Part shown: positions 1 to 6,454 of the stretch, in pieces | How positions within the stretch are numbered: position 1 is the stretch's first letter | How the letters are laid out: every line of letters starts with the position of its first letter | DNA from: Candidatus Gastranaerophilales bacterium | GTDB taxonomy: Bacteria > Cyanobacteriota > Vampirovibrionia > Gastranaerophilales > Gastranaerophilaceae | Length of the DNA: 8,906 nucleotides | Assembly (NCBI GenBank): GCA_944324205.1 | Contig: CALUVK010000056.1 | Coordinates: 1-8,906 of the forward strand | Reading direction: 5' to 3' | The notes under the pieces: model-generated | What the model was told of the DNA's origin: nothing | Databases searched by the model: none | What the model saw: the letters and a program-made list of their open reading frames with translations, nothing else | Translations under genes and position numbers: made by a program

Positions 1-597
1 AAGGCTGAAGATGCACAAAAGAAACGAAATGAAAAAGAGTCGGGGATTTTAAGCAGTGTAGTCTCAAACCTTCCGGAGCTTCGGATTCTTGATATCGGCT
101 GCGGGATTGGAAGATGGGCTGAGAATTTCAAAGACAATCTTGATTTTTATACCGGAATAGATTATTCAAAAGGGTTTATTGAATATGCAAAAAACAGATT
201 TGAAGGATATAAGAATATAAACTTTCTGGAGCTTTCAATCTGTGATATAGATAAACTTAATCTAAAAGAAAAATACAACCTGATTATATGTACAGGGGTT
301 TTGATGTACATAAATGATTCCGATATTATGAGAATTTTAAAATCATTTAGCGGTATTTCGCCTGAATATATCTATATTCAGGAATCCATCAGTCTGATGG
401 AGGGGCGTTTGACATTAAATAATTTTGAGTCAAAAGAATTAAAAACAAACTACAGCGCAATATATAGGACAAAGGCAGAGTATGAGGAATATTACAGACA
501 GGCCGGTTTCAGAATATTAAAAACAGACTTGCTTCTTGACGATGAAATTGGCGGACGTAAAGAGACAAACGCGCAATACTGGTTATTGAGAGGATAG
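1..597 (+). CDS. Class I SAM-dependent methyltransferase (5' end outside window)
   Basis: The reading frame is open from base 1 to a TAG stop at 595-597, giving 198 residues; the true start lies upstream. Residues 29-39 of the visible part read ILDIGCGIGRW, the glycine-rich SAM-binding motif I of class I (Rossmann-fold) methyltransferases. About 20 residues later comes GIDYSKGFIEYAK, where the acidic residue after strand 2 normally holds the SAM ribose. YNLIICTGVLMYIND sits where motif IV and post-motif residues are expected. These features support methyltransferase activity but not a particular acceptor. The gene lies 4 bases upstream of a TagD-like cytidylyltransferase gene, whose ribosome binding site lies within this gene's last codons, so the two are probably co-transcribed and the acceptor may be a sugar or polyol of the same glycan. 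Probably only a short N-terminal part is missing. Confidence 0.88.
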   Translation, partial: KAEDAQKKRNEKESGILSSVVSNLPELRILDIGCGIGRWAENFKDNLDFYTGIDYSKGFIEYAKNRFEGYKNINFLELSICDIDKLNLKEKYNLIICTGVLMYINDSDIMRILKSFSGISPEYIYIQESISLMEGRLTLNNFESKELKTNYSAIYRTKAEYEEYYRQAGFRILKTDLLLDDEIGGRKETNAQYWLLRG

Positions 598-601
598 ATT
601 T

Positions 602-1066
602 ATGATAGGGAACAAAACAGTAGTTTATACATCAGGAACATTTGATATGCTTCATATCAACCACCTAAAGATGATTGAATACGCCCGCGCGCTCGGGGAT
701 ATTTTAATCGTGGGTGTTAATACAGATGAGCTTGTAAATGAGTACAAGTCAGAGCCTGTAATCCCTTTTGAGGAGCGTATTGCATTAATGAAAGCCATTA
801 AGTATCCTGATATAGTAATCCCCCAGCACAGTCTTGACCATAGAGACAAGGTTAAAAAACTCAAGTTTGATATTTTTGTAGTAGGTGATGATTGGGCAGG
901 AAAATATGATTACCTCGAAGAAATGGGAGTTACAGTGGTTTACTTCCCGTACGGCAAAAGCTGCAGCTCTACAAGTCTGAAAGAGAAAATTTATAATAAC
1001 TACAAAGCTCTAATCGAAAAAACAGATAACCATTTCTCTCAAGATGTTGAAATAATCAAAAATTAA
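602..1066 (+). CDS. TagD-like glycerol-3-phosphate (or related) cytidylyltransferase
   Basis: This 154-residue protein belongs to the nucleotidyltransferase superfamily that joins a polyol or alcohol phosphate to CTP, releasing pyrophosphate; the best-known close family is TagD, which makes CDP-glycerol for teichoic-acid synthesis. It shows the N-terminal signature SGTFDMLH (11-18), a paired-histidine motif H18-I-N-H21, E57-E-R (57-59) and VVGDDWAGKYDYL (93-105), which closely matches the TagD core. Near the C-terminus SSTS (122-125) replaces the usual ISTT. Two points are odd: the nucleotide-binding motif is HINH rather than HxGH, and there is a C-terminal tail of about 20 residues beyond the usual length. 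The ATG follows GAGAGGA (588-594) at 7 bases. Two glycero(phospho)transferase-like genes lie nearby on the other strand and are plausible users of the product. The substrate could be another polyol phosphate; the family call is secure, the exact substrate is not. Confidence 0.87.
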   Translation: MIGNKTVVYTSGTFDMLHINHLKMIEYARALGDILIVGVNTDELVNEYKSEPVIPFEERIALMKAIKYPDIVIPQHSLDHRDKVKKLKFDIFVVGDDWAGKYDYLEEMGVTVVYFPYGKSCSSTSLKEKIYNNYKALIEKTDNHFSQDVEIIKN

Positions 1067-2307
1067 GAATTTTTTATTTTTTGATAAAAATCAAAAATCT
1101 GCTTATTATAAGTCATATGATACATAAGCCTAAGCGCTTTGCGTGATAGGCTGTTAAAACTTTTAGGCATGGTTTTTGATAAAATTTCAAGTTTAACCAT
1201 CTCATGGTCAATATCTTGATATCCCCAGTAATCCCTGCCTCCTCTGGAATTTCTTAATTTATTTTTCGAGCCATAGAATGAAAACTCTTTTGGATAATCT
1301 TTAGTCTGAATAAACGGAGATAAAACATCAGCCCAAAAATGCAGTGCAAAAAAGTGCTCGTAGATATTTATATACTTTTCCTTGTCAAAATCGTTTCCGT
1401 ATTGCAGATTTACACTGCTGTGCAGCAGATGCTGTGTTTCTTTTCCGAAATATTTTGCCTCAATAAGCCCGCCTGATGAGATTGCAATAACTTTTTTTAT
1501 ATCATGTCTTGATATCATTGCATAAAAATTTTCATCAACAATTTTTACATCGCCTAAAGTTTTTAAATATTCTAAAACCGAAGAATCACCGGAAGCTTTC
1601 GGGTGGCGTTTGTACAAAATCCTCCCGAAACCGCGGATTGAGTCTTCAAATTCTTGTTTATGATTAAGAATCGAATAAATTTCGCCCGTCTTGGGATTAA
1701 TTAATGAACGGTCAAACTGGGTTTGTCCTATAAATAAAACAGCAGGAATTTCCTGTATCTTTTTTGCATCACGCATAAGATAAAAGGTTTTTAAATAGTT
1801 TGCCTGCATATAAATTAATTCTTCCGGAAGTCTGTATGAGAGAAGTTTAGCGTATATTTCAGAATCATTGCTTGTCATAGAAAACAGCTGATCTTCCAGG
1901 AATCTTATTGGAGAAATATACATATCAATATATGGAATACCTAACTCATCTAAAATATTCAAAATACACGCGTCCATCTCATAAGAAATAACCAGAGAAT
2001 CCTTAAAAACTGATTCAATATATTTATAAGCTTGTTCGTTATACTCTCTGTTATAAAATAAAGCTCCCCAGGCTTCTCTTGTATATGAAATTCCATAAAA
2101 TCCGCAAAATTTTACATAATCAAACGGAACAAAATAATCTTCCAGATTTATTGCGGAAAAATTAGACGGAACAACAATTTCTACCGGAAGTCCGGTTGTT
2201 AGTTCTATATGTTTTTTGAATAAAGACGGAAGCCAGGAGGAAGTATAACCTTCATACTCTCTTAAAAGATGGCTTGCTAATATAACTTTTTTAACTTTTG
2301 ATTTCAT
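1063..2307 (-). CDS. Predicted GT-B-type capsule/surface-polymer glycosyltransferase
   Basis: This protein has 414 residues from the chosen ATG. It shows no signal peptide or transmembrane segment and should be cytosolic or membrane-peripheral. The N-terminal KKVILASHL (6-14) looks like the first strand of a Rossmann-type half. In the second half, LYKRHPKAS (231-239) and ISSGGLIEAKYFGK (276-289) resemble the paired HP and SS-x-x-x-E elements seen in capsule polymer transferases of the GT-B class (polysialyltransferase-like and Kps-like). The family assignment is by motif only, and donor and acceptor are unknown. The frame is open 12 codons further to a GTG at 2343, but the ATG at 2307 is preferred: it lies one base after the stop of the upstream module gene and is preceded by GGGAAG at 9 bases. 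Its stop codon overlaps the convergent cytidylyltransferase gene by 4 bases. Confidence 0.72.
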   Translation of the reverse strand: MKSKVKKVILASHLLREYEGYTSSWLPSLFKKHIELTTGLPVEIVVPSNFSAINLEDYFVPFDYVKFCGFYGISYTREAWGALFYNREYNEQAYKYIESVFKDSLVISYEMDACILNILDELGIPYIDMYISPIRFLEDQLFSMTSNDSEIYAKLLSYRLPEELIYMQANYLKTFYLMRDAKKIQEIPAVLFIGQTQFDRSLINPKTGEIYSILNHKQEFEDSIRGFGRILYKRHPKASGDSSVLEYLKTLGDVKIVDENFYAMISRHDIKKVIAISSGGLIEAKYFGKETQHLLHSSVNLQYGNDFDKEKYINIYEHFFALHFWADVLSPFIQTKDYPKEFSFYGSKNKLRNSRGGRDYWGYQDIDHEMVKLEILSKTMPKSFNSLSRKALRLMYHMTYNKQIFDFYQKIKNS

Positions 2308-2308
2308 C

Positions 2309-2713
2309 TTACAGAGCTTCCCATATTGTCTTAACAATTTCACTAAAATTCTTTCTAACCAGCGGCAACAGTCTTACCTTTGTATCTCTAAAAAGTTTTA
2401 GTTCCAGATTCTCCATCAACCCCAGATAATTTTCAACAGCAACAACAACGTAATCCGGTTTATAATTAAGAATAGATTTTTTAGGAATAATTTTATACCC
2501 CATAAAATCCCCGCCTTCTGATTCTTCCGAAAACTTCATATCCGATACCCCGATAATATTCAATCCTGTAAGGTCAAAGTTTTCATGGATATACTGAAAC
2601 AGCACCCCTGTTCCGTAAATTACAACAGATTTATCTTTAAGTCTGTTTTTTAATCTTTTTAACTGTTTCTCAAACCTATGTTTTTTTAAATAATCGTGAA
2701 AATACTGACTCAT
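2309..2713 (-). CDS. Stand-alone Rossmann-like module protein
   Basis: This 134-residue protein consists only of the module that forms the N-terminus of four other proteins in this window. It has a basic helical lead-in (YLKKHRFEKQLKRLKNRLKD, 8-27), a Rossmann strand-loop VVIYGTGVLFQYI (30-42), FDLTGLNIIGVSD (46-58), GYKIIP (72-77), a PDYVVVAVENY strand (86-96) and the closing LLPLVRKNF (115-123). The G34-x-G36-x-x-F39 loop resembles nucleotide- or NDP-sugar-binding loops, as in the N-terminal domain of PglD/NeuD-type sugar acyltransferases; that comparison is by eye. No catalytic domain follows. The next gene, a glycosyltransferase, starts one base after this stop, so this protein may act in trans as its partner, matching the fused arrangement of the upstream gene. 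The ATG has GGGAG about 5 bases upstream. I know of no assigned function. Confidence 0.82.
   Translation of the reverse strand: MSQYFHDYLKKHRFEKQLKRLKNRLKDKSVVIYGTGVLFQYIHENFDLTGLNIIGVSDMKFSEESEGGDFMGYKIIPKKSILNYKPDYVVVAVENYLGLMENLELKLFRDTKVRLLPLVRKNFSEIVKTIWEAL
2317..2322 (-). promoter_or_regulatory. Ribosome binding site that decides the glycosyltransferase start
   Basis: On the minus strand GGGAAG lies 9 bases before the ATG at 2307, inside the last codons of the upstream module gene. The alternative GTG at 2343 has only a weak AGAAAG-like run upstream. This favours the ATG and implies translational coupling: the ribosome finishing the module gene terminates one base before the next start. 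Confidence 0.5.
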
Positions 2714-2746
2714 AAAGCTCCCTGCATTTATTCAATTGTATATAAA

Positions 2747-4429
2747 CTACTCATTTATTTCAAGTTCTTGTTTAATATCGTTCAAAATGTTTTGGGCCGA
2801 AAAATTATTATTAATATTAAGTTCCCGAAGCATTTTCTCTCTTGCTCCTTTCATAGGATCTTGTTTTTTTACTAAAATCAAATCCAGATACTCTTTTAAT
2901 TCTTCCTGATTATGAACTTTATAACAGCAGTTTTTGATAATTTCTTCATTAGTTTTATCAAATTTTGCATAATTTTTGTTAATAAGCTGAATAATAGGCT
3001 GTCCTGTCGGAAAATATTCATAAATTAATCCGCTGTCGTTGATTAAAAGACAAGATTGCATAAACTTGTCTAAATAATTTCCGTCAGTATCATAAATCCC
3101 AACCTCTTTCCAAGCATTATAATATTTTTCAATCTCTTCGTCCGTCCAGATTGTTTTCAAAACTTTTTTAAGAAGCGGGTGCGGTCTAAATACCCAGTTA
3201 ATCTCCTGATGGGATTGCGCATAGTTAAGAATAAATTCTCCATTATATAAAAATGTAGAAAGTTTTATCGGTGAATTCTTTTCTATAGAATGGTGCGGAG
3301 TATATATGACATATTTTTTTTCAGCATTCTTATATTTATCTTTATTCAGGTAATAAAAATCCAGCTGCGGGTGTCCGACTACTCTTATATTCTCTCCCCT
3401 ATTAAGCATTATAGAGGAATAATATTCCCGCAAATAATTATCTGCCAGATAATATCTGTTTAATACCGTCCTAAACTCCATCTCCGGCATGGTTTCATTA
3501 ACACAGGCAGATGTATAGTATGGGACATAAGCCGTAAGGGCAAAATTTGAACAATACTCGGGACTATGCTTAGGGTGGCAGTAAAAAGACAGCTGATAAA
3601 AAACATAATCCGGTTTAAACTTTTTAAGAGAAATATATTTATCGTGTTTTAAATCATAGCCGAGCTCAACCCTCATACCTTTGTCTTTAAAAAATTGGTA
3701 TGTATTTTTTAGCTCATCTATAGTCTGCACCCGCTTTATATTATCCGTGTATAGTCTTGATAGAACAATCAAAGGTTCAAACCTATCGTCCTTATCAAGC
3801 AAGTCATACAAGCTCTGATATTTCCATCTGGCATCGTCAAAAACATGGAATACAACACGAATTTTCTGCTTGCCTCTAAGCCTCTTTTTTATTCTCTTGT
3901 ATCTTTTGCTGATTTTATTCAGTTTATCAATCAAAAATTTCTTAAACAATACAGCTTTATAATGCCATAGATTATTATTTAAAGTCAGATAAAAAGATGC
4001 TGTCAAAACATTCAAAATCCAATTGTTGTAAGGCGAGAGTTTTACAACAGCCTCTATTCTTTCAGCAAAATTCGGAACAAGTAGCGGCTCAAAATGAGTA
4101 ATTCCAGAGAAATTTTTGTCATATTGAAGCTGGTAAAGCAGGCTAAAATACTTAAGCACAGTTACTAATATACATTCGGGAGAATACTTTTTTATTAACT
4201 CGGGCGGAATAATTTTATACCCTTCATACAATTCACCTTCCTGCCGTATTCCAAATCTCTTATCTGAAATTCCTATAATATTTAATTTTGACAGGTCATA
4301 GTGCTTATTTATATATGAAAAAAATTCGCCGGCTCCATAAATAATTATTTTCTTATCTTTAAGCTTCTTCTCTAATTTTTTCAAATATTTTCTTAAGTTA
4401 TGACTATTTGCAATCTGTTGATAATCCAT
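2747..4429 (-). CDS. Rossmann-like module fused to CDP-glycerol glycerophosphotransferase-like domain
   Basis: This two-part protein has 560 residues. Residues 10-130 are the shared module, with IIIYGAGEFFSYI (28-40), YDLSKLNIIGISDKRF (44-59), GYKIIP (70-75) and PLLVPNF (115-121). A basic linker (about 160-187, many K/R) follows; it could lie against the membrane, but no clear transmembrane helix is visible. Residues 188-555 resemble the TagF/TagB-type domain (GT-B fold) that transfers glycerol phosphate from CDP-glycerol to a polymer or lipid-linked acceptor: TPHHS (377-381), FRPHPLL (414-420) and LLINDSGLIYEYFPTGQPII (461-480), the last two corresponding to the conserved HP and D-S elements of that family. 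The start ATG lies 3 bases after the upstream methyltransferase stop, with AGGA further upstream, indicating one operon. It fits functionally with the CDP-alcohol-forming enzyme encoded nearby. The exact donor is inferred. Confidence 0.84.
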   Translation of the reverse strand: MDYQQIANSHNLRKYLKKLEKKLKDKKIIIYGAGEFFSYINKHYDLSKLNIIGISDKRFGIRQEGELYEGYKIIPPELIKKYSPECILVTVLKYFSLLYQLQYDKNFSGITHFEPLLVPNFAERIEAVVKLSPYNNWILNVLTASFYLTLNNNLWHYKAVLFKKFLIDKLNKISKRYKRIKKRLRGKQKIRVVFHVFDDARWKYQSLYDLLDKDDRFEPLIVLSRLYTDNIKRVQTIDELKNTYQFFKDKGMRVELGYDLKHDKYISLKKFKPDYVFYQLSFYCHPKHSPEYCSNFALTAYVPYYTSACVNETMPEMEFRTVLNRYYLADNYLREYYSSIMLNRGENIRVVGHPQLDFYYLNKDKYKNAEKKYVIYTPHHSIEKNSPIKLSTFLYNGEFILNYAQSHQEINWVFRPHPLLKKVLKTIWTDEEIEKYYNAWKEVGIYDTDGNYLDKFMQSCLLINDSGLIYEYFPTGQPIIQLINKNYAKFDKTNEEIIKNCCYKVHNQEELKEYLDLILVKKQDPMKGAREKMLRELNINNNFSAQNILNDIKQELEINE

Positions 4430-4432
4430 CGG

Positions 4433-5350
4433 TTACTTTTTCCTGATTTCTACTACCAAATGTCCGCCTCCGGCCGGCATGGAATATAGGGTTCTTAGGA
4501 TATTTTTTAACGGCTTCATAAGCTTTGCTAAGAAAAAATGTTCATATCTCCGGCTCATATAAGGCGAATAAATCTTATCCCTTAAACTATAAGTTCTTAT
4601 TTTAAATTCAATATCCGGTATTCCTGCTAAATACTCTTTCAGCCCCTTTTTACTGAAAGCCCACAGGTGTCTTGGAGGAGCCAAATCAAAAGCAGTTTTC
4701 GATGAGTGTAAAATTCTTTCAACATCTAAACGAGAAAAACTATTTGCCTCCATCAAACGTTTAATGCGGAGCTCTTTGTTTTGAAAATCTATCAGCCGCT
4801 CTAAAGACAAACCGTTTGGCATTTGTAAAACAAAAACTCCGTCCTCAGAAAGCAGCGAGATTGCATTCTCTATTAGCGATAATGGATTAGGAAGGTGTTC
4901 AATAACATGTCTTGAATATATAAAATCAAATTTTTCAGTCTTATTTGCCGCCAAATTCTTCACATCATCATTAATAACAGCGAAAATCCCAAGCTTTTTT
5001 ACATACCTGCAAGCCTCAGAATCTAAATCAATGTATGTTGCCTCACCAAACCCGAATTTTTCAAAAGCAAGAGAAAAATAGCCGTTACCCCCACCTATAT
5101 CAAGCATTTTAGCGTTAGGAGGCAGCTTAAAACTTTCATACCACTTTTTAAAATCATCATTAACAATCAAATCTATATTATCTTCATCAATACAATATTT
5201 GAAACCTTTATAATATTCCTTAAGTGTTTTATCATCAGGCATATTATCGACACAGACGGTTTTGCAAAATTTACATTGCTCAATTCTATAACCGTCCAGA
5301 TTATATATAAATTCCCTCTCTCCGCCGCATAACTGACAATATTTTTTCAT
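4433..5350 (-). CDS. Zinc-ribbon class I SAM methyltransferase
   Basis: This 305-residue protein is a methyltransferase with a small N-terminal metal site. C5-x-x-C8 and C26-x-x-C29 form a four-cysteine zinc-ribbon pattern. The catalytic domain follows, with MLDIGGGNGYF (82-92, SAM motif I), YIDLD (106-110, acidic ribose-binding position) and SRHVIEHLPNP (146-156), typical of the Methyltransf_11/23-like group. An N-terminal zinc ribbon plus SAM fold also occurs in deoxysugar C-methyltransferases, but those are usually near 400 residues with an extra C-terminal domain that is absent here, so the substrate stays open. It is the first gene of the minus-strand operon. M1 must be the start, because C5 and C8 follow immediately. 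No convincing ribosome binding site precedes it, and the predicted -10 element is so close that the mRNA may be leaderless. Confidence 0.87.
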   Translation of the reverse strand: MKKYCQLCGGEREFIYNLDGYRIEQCKFCKTVCVDNMPDDKTLKEYYKGFKYCIDEDNIDLIVNDDFKKWYESFKLPPNAKMLDIGGGNGYFSLAFEKFGFGEATYIDLDSEACRYVKKLGIFAVINDDVKNLAANKTEKFDFIYSRHVIEHLPNPLSLIENAISLLSEDGVFVLQMPNGLSLERLIDFQNKELRIKRLMEANSFSRLDVERILHSSKTAFDLAPPRHLWAFSKKGLKEYLAGIPDIEFKIRTYSLRDKIYSPYMSRRYEHFFLAKLMKPLKNILRTLYSMPAGGGHLVVEIRKK

Positions 5351-5356
5351 GCCTAT

Positions 5357-5365
5357 ATTCTATCA
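5357..5365 (-). promoter_or_regulatory. Candidate extended -10 promoter of the minus-strand operon
   Basis: Read on the minus strand this is TGATAGAAT, an extended -10 (TGn plus a TATAAT-like hexamer) with no recognisable -35 at normal spacing. The expected start point, about 7 bases downstream, falls on or next to the first base of the methyltransferase ATG at 5350. Either the transcript is leaderless or nearly so, or the real promoter lies elsewhere. Confidence 0.4.
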
Positions 5366-5390
5366 TAAAATCAATATATCAATTATGATA
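5361..5390. repeat. Inverted repeat spanning the divergent promoters
   Basis: TATCATAA (5361-5368) and TTATGATA (5383-5390) are perfect 8-base inverted copies 14 bases apart, in the 68-bp divergent intergenic region. Each arm contains the TG part of one of the two candidate extended -10 elements, so the symmetry may simply be two promoters of the same sequence facing apart. It could also be a palindromic operator that would control both operons together. Confidence 0.4.
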
Positions 5391-5394
5391 TAAT
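5386..5394 (+). promoter_or_regulatory. Candidate extended -10 promoter of the plus-strand operon
   Basis: TGATATAAT is a perfect extended -10 (TGnTATAAT). A second TATAAT overlaps downstream at 5394-5399. The hexamer 17 bases upstream is not -35-like, as expected for an extended -10 promoter. Predicted initiation near 5401 leaves a leader of about 18 bases carrying AGAGAG (5405-5410) as ribosome binding site, 8 bases before the ATG at 5419. Confidence 0.55.
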
Positions 5395-5418
5395 ATAATA
5401 AATTAGAGAGAAAACTTT

Positions 5419-6441
5419 ATGCAAGAAAATTTAAAACAATATTTAGAAAAGCATAATTTTTCAAAACAGTTGAAAAACCTGAAGAAAAAATTACAAAATA
5501 AAACCGTTATAATTTACGGCACCGGAAAATTATTCCAAACAATAATAGAAAATTACGATTTAACCGGGCTGAATATTATTGCAGTTACGGATAAAAAGTA
5601 CATTATTGAGGATCAAGGAAAATTTGATTTTGGATATAAAATAATTCCATATAGTAATTTATACAATCAAAAAGCTGATTATATATTATTGGCAGTAAAA
5701 GAATACTGTTCTGTACAAACCTATTGCAAACAATACTTCGATTCTAATAAAATAATTCCACTTGTCAAACATAGTATATTCTCAATATTATCAAAGGGGA
5801 TTAAACAAACAATATGCAAGAAAAATAATACAATAGTGTTAATAAAAAGAAACGGTAAAAAAATCTATAATCCAAAGATTAAAAATTTAACAGTAAGTTT
5901 TAGAGGTTGTAATAACTATATTGAAATTCATGAACCCTTTATAATTTATGTAAAAATGAAAATATCTTGTTCCGGTAATAGTTCAATAAAAATAGAGGCT
6001 AACAACAAATATTCGGAGTGTAATATCTACATTGGAAACCATACTACTTTGGAAATAGGAAAAAATACTACTATAGGAGGGGCTGAATTCGTATTATATT
6101 CAGGTCAAGGGACCAAAATTACAGTTGGTGATGATTGTATGATAAGCACTAATGTCCAAATCAGAACTTCCGATGGACATTCTTTGTATGATACAAATAG
6201 TAGAAAATTAATTAATCCTAATACTGATATTATAATTAATAATCATGTATGGATAGGTACTAGAAGCTTGCTTCTTAAGGGAACAGTATTACCCCCTAAT
6301 TCCGTGGTAGGAGCAATGTCACTTGTTAACAAAACTTTTGAAGAACCAAATAGTTTAATAGCGGGAATACCGGCTAAAGTTATTAAAAGAAACATTAATT
6401 GGTCACGTCAATATCCTCCTGAAACTTGTAGTATTAGTTAA
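5419..6441 (+). CDS. Rossmann-like module fused to left-handed beta-helix acyltransferase (copy 1)
   Basis: This 340-residue protein probably O- or N-acylates (most often acetylates, from acetyl-CoA) a sugar of the glycan. Residues 7-120 are the shared module, with VIIYGTGKLFQTI (30-42), YDLTGLNIIAVTDKK (46-60), GYKIIP (72-77) and IIPLVKHS (112-119). A bridging segment, NGKKIYNPKIKNL (145-157), follows. From about 160 to 325 there are hexapeptide-type repeats of a left-handed beta helix, such as IYIGNHTTLEIGKNTTIGG (203-221). H254 in SDGHSLYD is the likely catalytic histidine, and VWIGTRSLLLKGTVLPPNSV (277-296) and AGIPAKVIK (315-323) are typical CoA-binding coils of the xenobiotic/NeuD-type acyltransferases. 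It is the first gene of the plus operon. Its body is very AT-rich: bases 6181-6240 hold only ten G or C. Acceptor and acyl group are unknown. Confidence 0.88.
   Translation: MQENLKQYLEKHNFSKQLKNLKKKLQNKTVIIYGTGKLFQTIIENYDLTGLNIIAVTDKKYIIEDQGKFDFGYKIIPYSNLYNQKADYILLAVKEYCSVQTYCKQYFDSNKIIPLVKHSIFSILSKGIKQTICKKNNTIVLIKRNGKKIYNPKIKNLTVSFRGCNNYIEIHEPFIIYVKMKISCSGNSSIKIEANNKYSECNIYIGNHTTLEIGKNTTIGGAEFVLYSGQGTKITVGDDCMISTNVQIRTSDGHSLYDTNSRKLINPNTDIIINNHVWIGTRSLLLKGTVLPPNSVVGAMSLVNKTFEEPNSLIAGIPAKVIKRNINWSRQYPPETCSIS
5498..5567 (+). repeat. Perfect 70-bp direct repeat, copy 1
   Basis: These 70 bases are identical, synonymous positions included, to 6531-6600, a distance of 1033 bases. They encode residues around NKTVIIYGTGKLFQTIIENY and on to the T-G before LNII. 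Shorter identical blocks lie upstream in the same register (for example 20 bases from 5431 and from 6464), while downstream the two genes diverge. The equivalent regions in the other module genes keep the protein sequence but not the DNA sequence. Confidence 0.95.
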
Positions 6442-6454
6442 ATGAAAGGTCAAT

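Noticed and set aside
652..864. Minus-strand open frame of about 70 codons
   Set aside because: It lies wholly inside the well-supported cytidylyltransferase gene, antisense, with no domain and no ribosome binding site.
1078..1097. 8-bp stem with AAAA loop near the convergent gene ends
   Set aside because: Considered as a bidirectional terminator, but it has only one G-C pair, lies inside coding sequence and is likely by chance in such AT-rich DNA.
2305..2343. GTG start at 2343 for the glycosyltransferase (426 residues)
   Set aside because: It would overlap the upstream gene by 35 bases, has only a weak ribosome binding site, and the added residues do not look like part of the domain; the ATG at 2307 is better placed.
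2309..2713. Stand-alone module as a truncated pseudogene of a larger fusion
   Set aside because: It has a ribosome binding site, a full module including the closing PLVRKNF motif, and a stop tightly linked to the next start, which fits an intact coupled gene better.
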